Positions 15,990-23,905 of a stretch of 64,000 nucleotides of DNA are shown piece by piece (position 1 is the stretch's first letter; every line of letters starts with the position of its first letter). The notes under the pieces are model-generated. The model was not told the DNA's origin. It made no database searches and saw only the letters and a list, made by a program, of their open reading frames with translations. Source of the stretch: CAZUFB01 sp964619775 (lineage in GTDB: Bacteria; Actinomycetota; Coriobacteriia; Coriobacteriales; UMGS124); contig CAZUFB010000002.1 in assembly GCA_964619775.1 (NCBI GenBank), positions 6,580 through 70,579 of the forward strand, read 5' to 3'. The position numbers and the translations under genes were made by a program.

Positions 15990-16520
15990 CTAGTACTCCA
16001 CACCGCGGCGGGCGGCAACGCCATGCCCGTAAGGATGGCGTTCGGCTTGCATGCGGGTAACGTAGTCGGCCGCGGCGCGCACGAAGTCGGGGGCAGTATG
16101 GCCGGTGACGACGAGCTCGCGGGTTTCGGACAAGGCGGCCCGGGTCAAAGCCTTGCGCACCAGGCTTTCATCGAGCAGGCCGGCCCCCAAGGCGTCGAGT
16201 GCCTCGTCGAGCACGAGTAAGCAGCCGGGCGCATCGCCCGACGCGGCATCCACCAGTGCGAGTGCCCGGGTCAGGTTCGCGTCGTGCTTTCCGCACGCCA
16301 TAGTCTTCTCGGCGGCGTCCATCTGGAAGGTAAACTTCACGGGCGATTCGTCGGCCAGCACGGTGGCACCGAGGCCGCGCAGCAGACCGACCTCGCTCGA
16401 CGAACCGTCCTTGAGGAACTGCACGACGCAGACGCTCCATCCCGCCCCCAACGCCCGCAACGCCAGGCCAAACGCCGCCGTCGTCTTTCCTTTGCCGTCA
16501 CCGTAATAGAGATGGACCAT
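15990..16520 (-). CDS. cobO: Cob(I)alamin adenosyltransferase (BtuR/CobO type)
   Basis: The protein has 176 residues from the ATG at 16520, preceded by GGAAGG. A GTG at 16562 that overlaps the upstream stop (GTGA) would add 14 residues. The P-loop YYGDGKGKTTAAFGLALRALG is at the very N-terminus, as in BtuR/CobO, followed by VCVVQFLKDG and the Walker-B-like LLVLDEALDAL. The enzyme transfers adenosyl from ATP to reduced corrinoids to make adenosylcobalamin. It is the last gene of a minus-strand run containing a CobC-like phosphatase and a peptide/nickel-type ABC importer, which suggests corrinoid assimilation. Confidence 0.9.
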   Translation of the reverse strand: MVHLYYGDGKGKTTAAFGLALRALGAGWSVCVVQFLKDGSSSEVGLLRGLGATVLADESPVKFTFQMDAAEKTMACGKHDANLTRALALVDAASGDAPGCLLVLDEALDALGAGLLDESLVRKALTRAALSETRELVVTGHTAPDFVRAAADYVTRMQAERHPYGHGVAARRGVEY

Positions 16521-16558
16521 GCGCCGCCTTCCGTTCGCGTTGAGCCGGTGCGATAGGC

Positions 16559-17305
16559 TCACACCTCGTAGGTCGCCAAGTCACCGGCAAGGCGGACGTC
16601 GCCGTCCCAGCCGGCGCGCACGGCCGCCAACAGCTCTTCCACGTCGCCGTAGAGGGGCAGGTGGCTCAGCACGAGCGTCTTGGGCTGTGCGCGACGGGCA
16701 AGCTCGGCCACGTCGCAGGCGTTCATGTGGCCGGGGGCGCTCCCGTCGGTGCCCGGGTAGAGGCTGCACTCGGCCACCACAAGGTCGGCCCCCGCGCAGA
16801 ACGCCGCCAACCCGTCGGTCAACGCGCCGTCGGCCGTGTAGACGAACGTGCGCCCCGCCCCGTCGCGCACCTTGGTCGCCAGGCAGAACACCGGGTGGCG
16901 CGTCCTCATGAACGTGCAGGCAAGCCCGCCCACCCGCAGCTCGCTTGTCTCGTCGATCGCCCGCGAGCGCGCATAGGGCTCCCAGGAGAGGCGCCCCAGG
17001 TCGGGCTCCTGCGCCGGCGCGTAGAACGTCAGCGGCCGACCCGCGGGAACCTCGCCCGCGATGGTCTGGATGAGCCGCCCGTGCAGGAGCACCCCCGCGT
17101 CGCCGCAGTGGTCGGGGTGCCAGTGGCTCACGACCACGTGGTCCACCGCCTCGAGCGGCTCGACCAGCTGGAGCCGCCCCGCCACGCCCGACCCGCAGTC
17201 GAGCAGCAGGGCCGTTCCGCCCGCACGCACCAGATAGCCCGAGCAGGCCTCGCCGGCACGGCAGCAGCCGCCCCAGCGCCCGACAACCGTCACGTCCATA
17301 GCCAC
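16559..17305 (-). CDS. Metallo-beta-lactamase-fold hydrolase
   Basis: The protein has 248 residues from a GTG at 17305, six bases after AAGGAGG; an ATG two codons in (17299) is the alternative. The zinc motif is SHWHPDHCGD (HxHxDH). Further metal ligands are the Asp in YTADGALTDG and the His in LSHLPL. The overall pattern is that of the ribonuclease Z-like/ElaC-type small hydrolases, without the long exosite arm. It lies between the phosphatase and cobO genes, and its stop overlaps a possible GTG start of cobO. The substrate is unknown; a role in corrinoid or phosphoester chemistry is only suggested by context. Confidence 0.85.
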   Translation of the reverse strand: MAMDVTVVGRWGGCCRAGEACSGYLVRAGGTALLLDCGSGVAGRLQLVEPLEAVDHVVVSHWHPDHCGDAGVLLHGRLIQTIAGEVPAGRPLTFYAPAQEPDLGRLSWEPYARSRAIDETSELRVGGLACTFMRTRHPVFCLATKVRDGAGRTFVYTADGALTDGLAAFCAGADLVVAECSLYPGTDGSAPGHMNACDVAELARRAQPKTLVLSHLPLYGDVEELLAAVRAGWDGDVRLAGDLATYEV

Positions 17306-17367
17306 CCGACGCCTCCTTAGCCCCCCGCGCGGCGGACGGCCCGGCCCGCGCGGAATCGACGGCTTCC

Positions 17368-18039
17368 CTACCCCGCGGCAGCCCCGCGTGCCGGCCCTTC
17401 GAGCACGGGGCGGCGCAGGAGGGGATCGCCCGGGCCGAACGGGGCGGCCCGGACCAGGCCCGACCGCCCCTGCGCAAACGGATCCGGCACCACGTCGAGC
17501 ACGTAGCCGCAGCCGTTGGGCAAATCGAAATCGTACCAGTGCTCGGCCCCCAGCCCCGCCAGGCACGTAAGGGCCGCGCGCATCAGGTAGGAGTGGGTGA
17601 CCACCGTCGCGCTTTCCGCTCCGGCGGCCTCCATGCGAGCCACCAGGTCGCGCAGCGCCGCAAACGCCCGCTCGCGCACCTGCGTGCAGGTCTCCATGCC
17701 CGCGGCGTAGGGCCTGTCGGCCACCCAGCTCGCGCGGAACGCCCGCTCCTCGTCAGGCGACAGGACCGACCCCTCCATCGCGCCGAAGCCGGCCTCCTTG
17801 AAGCCGTCGACCACGGCGTCGAGCCGAACCTGGGGGGCATAGGCGAGCTCGAACGTCTGGAGGCAGCGCGCAAGCGGCGAAGAGACGTGCAGGTCGGTCG
17901 GCGGGTAGACGCCCTGTTCGCGCAGCCTGCGGATGCCCTCGACGCCCTCGGGCGCCAGGGGCACGTCGACCTGCCCGCAGTAGGCGTGGCGCAGGTTGCC
18001 CGTGGTGACGCCGTGGCGCACGAGCACGATGTGCAGCAT
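17368..18039 (-). CDS. Histidine phosphatase family protein (CobC-like)
   Basis: The protein has 223 residues from the ATG at 18039, with GGGAAGGGG upstream. The catalytic RHG motif is in IVLVRHGVTTGN (phospho-His about residue 9). The second-half His is in VVTHSYLMRAAL. Glu/Arg support residues are present (SSPLARCLQTFEL). The family includes phosphoglycerate mutases and alpha-ribazole-5'-phosphate phosphatase (CobC). The position two genes before the corrinoid adenosyltransferase favours a CobC-type role in closing the lower ligand of cobalamin, but this is inference. A Pro/Gly/Ala-rich C-terminal tail of about 25 residues is not part of the fold. Confidence 0.88.
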   Translation of the reverse strand: MLHIVLVRHGVTTGNLRHAYCGQVDVPLAPEGVEGIRRLREQGVYPPTDLHVSSPLARCLQTFELAYAPQVRLDAVVDGFKEAGFGAMEGSVLSPDEERAFRASWVADRPYAAGMETCTQVRERAFAALRDLVARMEAAGAESATVVTHSYLMRAALTCLAGLGAEHWYDFDLPNGCGYVLDVVPDPFAQGRSGLVRAAPFGPGDPLLRRPVLEGPARGAAAG

Positions 18040-18070
18040 GCGGGCCCCTTCCCGCGCCGGCGCGGCGGCG

Positions 18071-18838
18071 CTAGACGTCGGTGGCGGCCGCGATCAGCTC
18101 GCGGGTGTACGCCTCGCGCGGCGAGCCCATGACCCGTTCCGCCGGGCCGAGCTCGACCGCCCGGCCGGCGCGCATCACGAGCACGTCGTCGGCCATGTAG
18201 CTTACCACGCCCATGTTGTGGCTGATGAACAGATAGGCGATGCCCAGCTCGTCCTGCAGGTCGCGCAGCAGGTTGAGGATCTGCGCCTGCACCGACACGT
18301 CGAGCGCGCTCGTGCACTCGTCGCACACCACGACGGCCGGGCGCACGAGCAGGGCGCGGGCGATGGCGACGCGCTGGCACTGCCCGCCGCTCAGCTCGCC
18401 GGGCCGCGCCGCCAGCACGTCGGGGTCGAGGCCCACGCGCCGCAGCATCTCGTGGGCCCGCCTGCGGCGCTCGGGGCGCCCCAGGCCGCGCTCGAGCATC
18501 GCGAGCGGCTCGGTGAGCACGCGCTCGACGGTGTAGGAGGGGTCCATCGATCCCTGGGGGTCCTGGAAGACGAACTGGACCGCGCGGCGGAACGCCCGCC
18601 GGCCCGCCCGGCCGAGCCCGCACACGTCGGCGCCCTGGAACAGCAGGGAACCCGCCGTGGGACGCTGCAGGCCGCCCGCCAGCTCACCGAGGGTCGACTT
18701 GCCCGAGCCCGATGCGCCCACCACGCCGAGCGTGCGGCCCGCCTCGAGCTCAAAGCTCACGCCGTCGACCGCCTTGAGCTCGCGCGCCCCGCGCCCGAAC
18801 ACGCGCGCGAGGCCCCGACCCTCGAGCACCGCCGTCAT
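18071..18838 (-). CDS. dppF: ABC transporter ATP-binding protein, oligopeptide/nickel type (second ATPase)
   Basis: The protein has 255 residues. Walker A is GASGSGKST, Q-loop FVFQDPQGSMDP, signature LSGGQCQRVAIARAL, Walker B VVVCDECTSALD and switch His FISHNMGVV. SMDP after the Q-loop is typical of DppF/OppF/NikE. The C-terminal oligopeptide-family extension is shortened. The start ATG overlaps the stop of the preceding ATPase gene (ATGA), so translation is coupled. The phosphatase gene begins 31 bp downstream, continuing the operon. Confidence 0.9.
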   Translation of the reverse strand: MTAVLEGRGLARVFGRGARELKAVDGVSFELEAGRTLGVVGASGSGKSTLGELAGGLQRPTAGSLLFQGADVCGLGRAGRRAFRRAVQFVFQDPQGSMDPSYTVERVLTEPLAMLERGLGRPERRRRAHEMLRRVGLDPDVLAARPGELSGGQCQRVAIARALLVRPAVVVCDECTSALDVSVQAQILNLLRDLQDELGIAYLFISHNMGVVSYMADDVLVMRAGRAVELGPAERVMGSPREAYTRELIAAATDV

Positions 18839-20120
18839 CGCGCACCGCCCCCTTCGCCCTCCAGGCCGCCCGCCGCATCCTGCGGCCCCTCCCAGGCACG
18901 CAGGCAGGCGACGCGATGGCCGCCGTCCTCTGCGGACGCCCCCGGGGCCGACGCCGCGCCCGACGCGCGCCCCGCGAGCGGCGGCACCCCCGCGCGGCAT
19001 GCCGCGCACGCCAGCGGGCAGCGCGCGGCGAACGAGCAGGAGGCGGCGTCGAGCCCGTCGACCGGCACCGACCCCGCGATGTCGGCGAGCCGCACCGAGC
19101 GCCCGGCACCCACCTGCGGCACGGAGGCCAGCAGGCCGCGCGTGTAGGGGTGGCCGGGGTCGCCGAGCACCTGCGCGCAGGGGCCCTCCTCCACGCAGCG
19201 GCCCGCGTACATCACGCACACCCGGTCGCAGCGCGCGCGGACCAGGCCCAGGTCGTGGCTGATGAGGAGCAGCGCCGCGCCGTGCTCGGCCGCGACGCGC
19301 GCAAGCAGGTCTGCGACCTGCGCGGCGGTGACGCTGTCGAGCGCGGCGGTGGGCTCGTCGGCCACGACGAGCGCCGGCTCCCCCATGAGCGCCATCGCGA
19401 TGTTCACGCGCTGGCGCTGACCGCCCGAGAGGCTGCCCGGGTAGCTCGCCAGCACGCGCTCGGGGTCGTCGACGCCCACCGACGCGAGCAGCTCGGACGC
19501 GCGGCCGACCGCCTCGGCGCGCGCGACGCCGCGGTGCCACGTGCGGTAGCCGTCCACCAGCTGCGTGCGCACGCGCAGCGACGGCTGCAGGTAGGCGAGC
19601 GTGTTCTGCGGGACGTAGCCCACGCGGGTCCCCAGCAGGCGGCGGCGCTCCCCGGGCGGGGCGGCGTAGACGTCGGTCCCCGCCAGGCGCACCCGGTCGG
19701 CCTCGAGCGACACCCCCGCCGGAAGCAGGCCGAGCGCGGCGCGGGCCGAAAGCGTCTTGCCCGACCCCGACTCGCCCACGAGACCCACCGCCTCGCCCGG
19801 CCCCACCCGCAGGTCGACGCCGCACACGAGCGCCCGGCCGCGCGCGTCACGCAGCCACAGGCCGCCCACGTCAAGCACGGGCCCCGCNNNNNNNNNNNNN
19901 NNNNNNNNNNNNNNNNNNNNNNNNNNNNNNNNNNNNNNNNNNNNNNNNNNNNNNNNNNNNNNNNNNNNNNNNNNNNNNNNNNNNNNNCCCGGCCGCGCGC
20001 GTCACGCAGCCACAGGCCGCCCACGTCAAGCACGGGCCCCGCCGCCGCGCCGCCGGCAGTCCCCCGCGCGGCGCCCGCGCCGGGCCCCGCCGCACGCCCG
20101 GCCTCGAACCCCGCCGTCAT
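18835..20120 (-). CDS. dppD: ABC transporter ATP-binding protein, oligopeptide/nickel type (first ATPase), interrupted by an assembly gap
   Basis: The start is the ATG at 20120, overlapping the permease stop (ATGA). The reading frame is split by 100 N at 19888-19987. The flanking 55 bp (19833-19887 and 19988-20042) are identical. Removing one copy and the N's gives an uninterrupted 1,131-bp frame of 376 residues. Walker A is GESGSGKTL, signature LSGGQRQRVNIAMAL and Walker B LVVADEPTAALD. The C-terminal cysteine-containing extension (CSFAARCPLACAACRAG) is typical of DppD/OppD proteins. The gene is therefore almost certainly intact, and the apparent interruption is artificial. Confidence 0.9.
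19888..19987. other. Assembly gap (100 N) flanked by an identical 55-bp sequence
   Basis: Sequence 19833-19887 equals 19988-20042. Merging the two ends restores the ATPase reading frame exactly. Confidence 0.92.
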
Positions 20121-21046
20121 CGCGCACCGTCCCGCTTTACCAGCAGGTCATTGAGACCGTCGCCGAGCAGGTTGAACCCCAGCACGCACACCATGAGGGC
20201 AACGCCGGGGGCCACCGCCAGGCCGGGGTAGGTCAACACGTAGGTGAACGCCTCGGACAGCATGTAGCCCCAGCTCGCCGTGGGCGGCTGCACGCCGAGG
20301 CCCAAAAAGCTCAGGGCCGCCTCGAGCAGCATGGCCGACCCTGCGCTCGAGGTGAACTGCGTCACGAGGCGCGGGGCGATGTTGGGCAGCACGTGGCGCA
20401 CGGCCAGCGAGATGCCCGTGCAGCCGTAGCTGCGCGCCGCCCGCACGTAGGGGCGCCCGCGCACCTCGAGGGTGGTCTGGCAGGTCAACCGGGCAAAGGT
20501 GGGCACCATGAAGACCGCGATGGCCACAAGCACGCTCGTGAGGCCGCGGCCGAGCACGAGCACGAGCACCATCGCGAGCAGAATGCCCGGGAACGCCATG
20601 AGTCCCTCGACCGCGCGCATGAACACGGTCCGCACGCCGCGGCCGGCCATGCCGGCGAGCATGCCCAAGACGACGCCGACAGCCGCCCCGAGGGCGACCG
20701 ACCCCAGCCCCACGAGCAACGCGGGCTGGGCCGCCGCCATCGTGCGCGACAAGATGTCGCGGCCGAACTGGTCGCAGCCGAAGGGGTGGGAGAGGCTCGG
20801 CGTCGCGAAGCGCTCCGCCAGGTTCATCGCCGTCGGGTCGTAGGGGGTCCATACAAGCGAGACGAGGCACACGGCCACCGCAAGGCCGCTCAGCACCGCG
20901 CCCACCGCCGTGAGGACCCGCACGCGGCTCTTGCGGACCACGCCGTCGACGCGCACCCGCGCCCGAGCCTCCCCGGAGGTCTCGGCGGCCCGGGCGTCGG
21001 GCGCGGCGGCCGCGGCCCGGGCGTCCTTGACGTCGCGCGCCCTCAC
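20117..21046 (-). CDS. dppC: ABC transporter permease, DppC/NikC type
   Basis: The protein has 309 residues from a GTG that overlaps the stop of the upstream permease (GTGA). The first 40 residues are a polar Ala/Arg extension, then helix 1. The DppC-type N-terminal segment is followed by HPFGCDQFGRDILSR (about 87-101), the binding-protein contact conserved in this family. Five further helices follow. The EAA-like coupling loop is around YVRAARSYGCTGISLAVRHVLPN, and the family hallmark SFLGLGVQPPTASWG is near the C-terminus. It pairs with the DppB-type permease. Translation is coupled to both neighbours. Confidence 0.92.
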   Translation of the reverse strand: MRARDVKDARAAAAAPDARAAETSGEARARVRVDGVVRKSRVRVLTAVGAVLSGLAVAVCLVSLVWTPYDPTAMNLAERFATPSLSHPFGCDQFGRDILSRTMAAAQPALLVGLGSVALGAAVGVVLGMLAGMAGRGVRTVFMRAVEGLMAFPGILLAMVLVLVLGRGLTSVLVAIAVFMVPTFARLTCQTTLEVRGRPYVRAARSYGCTGISLAVRHVLPNIAPRLVTQFTSSAGSAMLLEAALSFLGLGVQPPTASWGYMLSEAFTYVLTYPGLAVAPGVALMVCVLGFNLLGDGLNDLLVKRDGAR

Positions 21047-22020
21047 GGCCGCTCGCCCCCTTCCGCGTCCGCGCGGCGCACCTGGGGCTCGGCCGCCATG
21101 ACGAGCAGGTCCACGACGAGCGTCACAAGCACCACGGCCGTGGTCGCGAACAGCACGATGCCCTGTACGAGCATCAGGTCGCGCTGCTCAACGGCGGTCA
21201 GCAGCAGACGGCCCAAACCGGGCAGGGCGAAGACGCTCTCGACCACGGCGGTGCCACCCACGAGCTTGGCGAGCTGCATGCCGGCCACGGTGAGCGGGGC
21301 GACCAGCGCGCTGCGCAGCGCATAGACCGCCACCGTCCTCACGCGCGTCAAACCCTTGACCTGAGCCGACAGCATGCAGTCGCGCGCCAGGGCGCTCATC
21401 GTGCTCGACCGCACGGTGCGGATGAGCACGCCGCTCTCCCCCACCGCCAGCACGACGGCCGGCAGGGTGAGGCTGCGCAGAGCCCCGCCCACGCTCTCCG
21501 AAAACGGCACGAAACCGCTCACCGGAAACCAGCCGAGCTCCCCGGCGAACAGCAGCATCAGCAAGATGGCGAGCCAAAACGCCGGCGCGGCAGTCCCGAG
21601 CTGCATCGCCGTGCGCGCAACCACGTCCACGGCCGAGCCGGGCTTTAGGGCCGACAGCACGCCGAGCGGCACCGACACGGCAAGCGCGAGCACCATCGCA
21701 TAGGCGGCCAGTGCAAACGTCACCGGCAGCGTCCCCGCGATGACGCCGAGCACCGGGGTGCCGTACATGCTCGACGTGCCCCAGTCGCCCGTCAGCACAC
21801 CCCCCATCCAGGACACGTACTGCACGGGCAGCGGCTCGTCGAGGCCCATCGCCTCGCTCAGGGCGGAGACGCGCTCGGAGGTCGCCTCGAGGCCCAGGGC
21901 GAGCAGGGCGGGGTTTCCGGGCAGCACGCGCAGCACGACGAAGGTCATGATGGAGACGACCACCAGCACGACCAGCGACGCGCCGACCCTCTGTGCCACC
22001 GCCCTCAGCATGGGCCCCAT
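21043..22020 (-). CDS. dppB: ABC transporter permease, DppB/NikB type
   Basis: The protein has 325 residues. The N-terminus VAQRVGASLVVLVVVSIMTFVVLRVLPGNPA is classic DppB (written here as a general pattern of helix 1 plus PGNPA). Six helices and the coupling loop region around LARDCMLSAQVKGLTR follow; the last cytosolic/periplasmic loop contains ESVFALPGLGRLLLTAVEQRD, typical of the family. Two ATGs (22020 and 22011) are possible; the second has better spacing from GGAGG. The gene begins 24 bp after the binding-protein stop. Confidence 0.92.
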   Translation of the reverse strand: MGPMLRAVAQRVGASLVVLVVVSIMTFVVLRVLPGNPALLALGLEATSERVSALSEAMGLDEPLPVQYVSWMGGVLTGDWGTSSMYGTPVLGVIAGTLPVTFALAAYAMVLALAVSVPLGVLSALKPGSAVDVVARTAMQLGTAAPAFWLAILLMLLFAGELGWFPVSGFVPFSESVGGALRSLTLPAVVLAVGESGVLIRTVRSSTMSALARDCMLSAQVKGLTRVRTVAVYALRSALVAPLTVAGMQLAKLVGGTAVVESVFALPGLGRLLLTAVEQRDLMLVQGIVLFATTAVVLVTLVVDLLVMAAEPQVRRADAEGGERP

Positions 22021-22044
22021 CCGCCTCCGTTTCCGGCGGGACGC

Positions 22045-23637
22045 CTACGCCCCGACCGACACGTCCTTGAACTCGTACACGTCCACCGAGTAGAGCGCGA
22101 AGCCGGACACGCCCGCCTGCGCGAGGTAGACCATCACCGGCGTCTGGATGTAGAGCGCCGGGACCTCCTCGGCCAGGATGCGCTGGATGCGCTCGATATA
22201 GCCCAGGCGAACCTCCTCGTCAAGCTCGCCGCGATAGAGCTCCAGCAGCTCGTCCACCTCGTCGTTGGCGTAGTTGAAGTAGTTTTCGGAACTGTCGGAC
22301 GCATAGCGCGCCAGCAGCGTCGCCGGGTCGAGACGCCCGGTGTGGCCCACCACCGTGAGGTCGTAGCTGTGGCCGGTGTAGACCTCGTCGAGCCAGGTGG
22401 ACCACTCGACGATCTCGATGTCGCAGGCAACACCCACCTGCGACAGGCTGTCGGCAATGACCTGGCCCGCCGACACATAGGTGGGGTAGCTCTCGGGCAA
22501 GCGCATGCGCAGCGTGAGCCCGTCGCCGTAGCCTGCCTCGGCAAGCAGCTCGCGCGCGGCGTCGGGGTCGTAGGGATAGACGTCGTTGCAGTCGACGTAG
22601 CCGTCGAGCACCGACGGGTAGTGCGAGCCGATCTTCTCGCCGTAACCCCACCACACGGCCTCGATGAGCGCGTCCTTGTCCACGGCGAGGTTGATCGCCT
22701 GGCGGACGCGCGCATCGGACAAGGCCTCGTTGGCGCAGTTCATCGCCATGAGCTGCACGCCGTTCATGGGGAACTCCATCACCTGGAAGGAGTCGTCGCC
22801 CGAAAACTGGTCGATGACCGAGTACTCGTCGACCTGCATGAGGTCGATGTCGCCGGCGCGCAGCGAGGTGGCCTGCGAGGTTGCCTCGGGCAGGATGCGC
22901 AGCTCCACGGTCGAGGTGGCGGGGGCCTCGCCCCAGTACGAGGGATTCGCGGAAAGCGTGAGGGACTGCTGCGGCGTCCACGAGGAGAGCGTGTAGGGGC
23001 CGGTGCCCACCGGCTGGTTGGCAAGCGTGTCGGCGACGGAGACGTCCACCACGGCGGACCAGGCGTAGGCGAAGTCGGTGAGCATCGCGACGTTGAGCTC
23101 GGCGCTTGTGACCAGCACGGTCTCGTCGTCGACGGCCTCGAACGCATAGCCGGCGTACTCGGAGACGCGCGGGCTGTCTTCGGCCTGCAGGCGCTCGAAC
23201 GAGGCTACCACGGCCGCGGCGTCACAGGGGTTGCCGTTGGAGAAGGTCGCGCCCTGACGCAGATAGAACGTGATGGACAGGCCGTCGTCGGCAACCTCCC
23301 AGCTCTCGGCCAGGCCGGGGACCAGGTTGTTGTCGAGGTCGACCCGCACAAGGGGGTCATAGATGTTGTTGGCGATCTCGAAGGTCGCAGCGGCGGCGGT
23401 GCGCTGGGGGTCGAGCCCGTCGGGGTCCACCGAGAGGGCCATGACGAGCGTGCCGCCCTGTTCCGACGAGGCGTCTGCGACGCCCTCGCCGGAATCGTCC
23501 GCCGTGCCCGCGGCGTCCGACCCGCCGCCCGAGCATCCCGCAAGCGCAAGGGAGGCGGCCAGCGCGCACCCGCCCGCCAACCCCAAGGCTCGCCGGCGCG
23601 AAACGGGCGTCTCCGAAGCATCGAGCTGCAACTTCAT
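22045..23637 (-). CDS. Substrate-binding lipoprotein, family 5 (peptide/nickel/corrinoid-type importer)
   Basis: The protein has 530 residues from the ATG at 23637 (GAAAGGGG upstream). The signal peptide contains SRRRALGLAGG, a twin-arginine-like motif, and a lipobox LALAGC (Cys about 35), so it is a membrane-anchored lipoprotein. A Gly/Ser/Asp linker leads into the SBP_bac_5 fold: TLVMALSVDPDGLDPQ, NNIYDPLVRVD, LAESWEVADDGLSITFYLR and GTGPYTLSSW. The two permeases and two ATPases downstream complete the importer. Its place in one operon with CobO and a CobC-like enzyme raises the possibility of a corrinoid-related or nickel/cobalt-type ligand rather than peptides. Confidence 0.9.
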   Translation of the reverse strand: MKLQLDASETPVSRRRALGLAGGCALAASLALAGCSGGGSDAAGTADDSGEGVADASSEQGGTLVMALSVDPDGLDPQRTAAAATFEIANNIYDPLVRVDLDNNLVPGLAESWEVADDGLSITFYLRQGATFSNGNPCDAAAVVASFERLQAEDSPRVSEYAGYAFEAVDDETVLVTSAELNVAMLTDFAYAWSAVVDVSVADTLANQPVGTGPYTLSSWTPQQSLTLSANPSYWGEAPATSTVELRILPEATSQATSLRAGDIDLMQVDEYSVIDQFSGDDSFQVMEFPMNGVQLMAMNCANEALSDARVRQAINLAVDKDALIEAVWWGYGEKIGSHYPSVLDGYVDCNDVYPYDPDAARELLAEAGYGDGLTLRMRLPESYPTYVSAGQVIADSLSQVGVACDIEIVEWSTWLDEVYTGHSYDLTVVGHTGRLDPATLLARYASDSSENYFNYANDEVDELLELYRGELDEEVRLGYIERIQRILAEEVPALYIQTPVMVYLAQAGVSGFALYSVDVYEFKDVSVGA

Positions 23638-23684
23638 AGACCAGGTTCCCCTTTCACGATGCGGCGCGGCAGCAGGCGATGAAT

Positions 23685-23694
23685 ACGATATCGT
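23685..23694. promoter_or_regulatory. Perfect palindrome ACGATATCGT upstream of the importer operon
   Basis: A ten-base palindrome lies about 48 bp before the binding-protein start in an AT-richer patch. It is a candidate operator; nothing else in the 268-bp spacer between this gene and topA was recognised. Confidence 0.35.
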
Positions 23695-23905
23695 GCCATA
23701 AACTGCGGCGCACATGGATGCTGCCAGCGTATACCCACCGAATGTGCGCGCTTTGAAGGTCGTGTCAGAGACGCACAACCGCCGTGCAAGCGCTCGGTAA
23801 AAACGCGCGGCGCGCACGGTAGGCGCATGAGGCCAGAGCCCGTATCCCGCCCGCGCCCGTTCGGTTTTCCGCCTTGGCTGCCGACCGCGCCCGTCCGCAG
23901 CGCCT

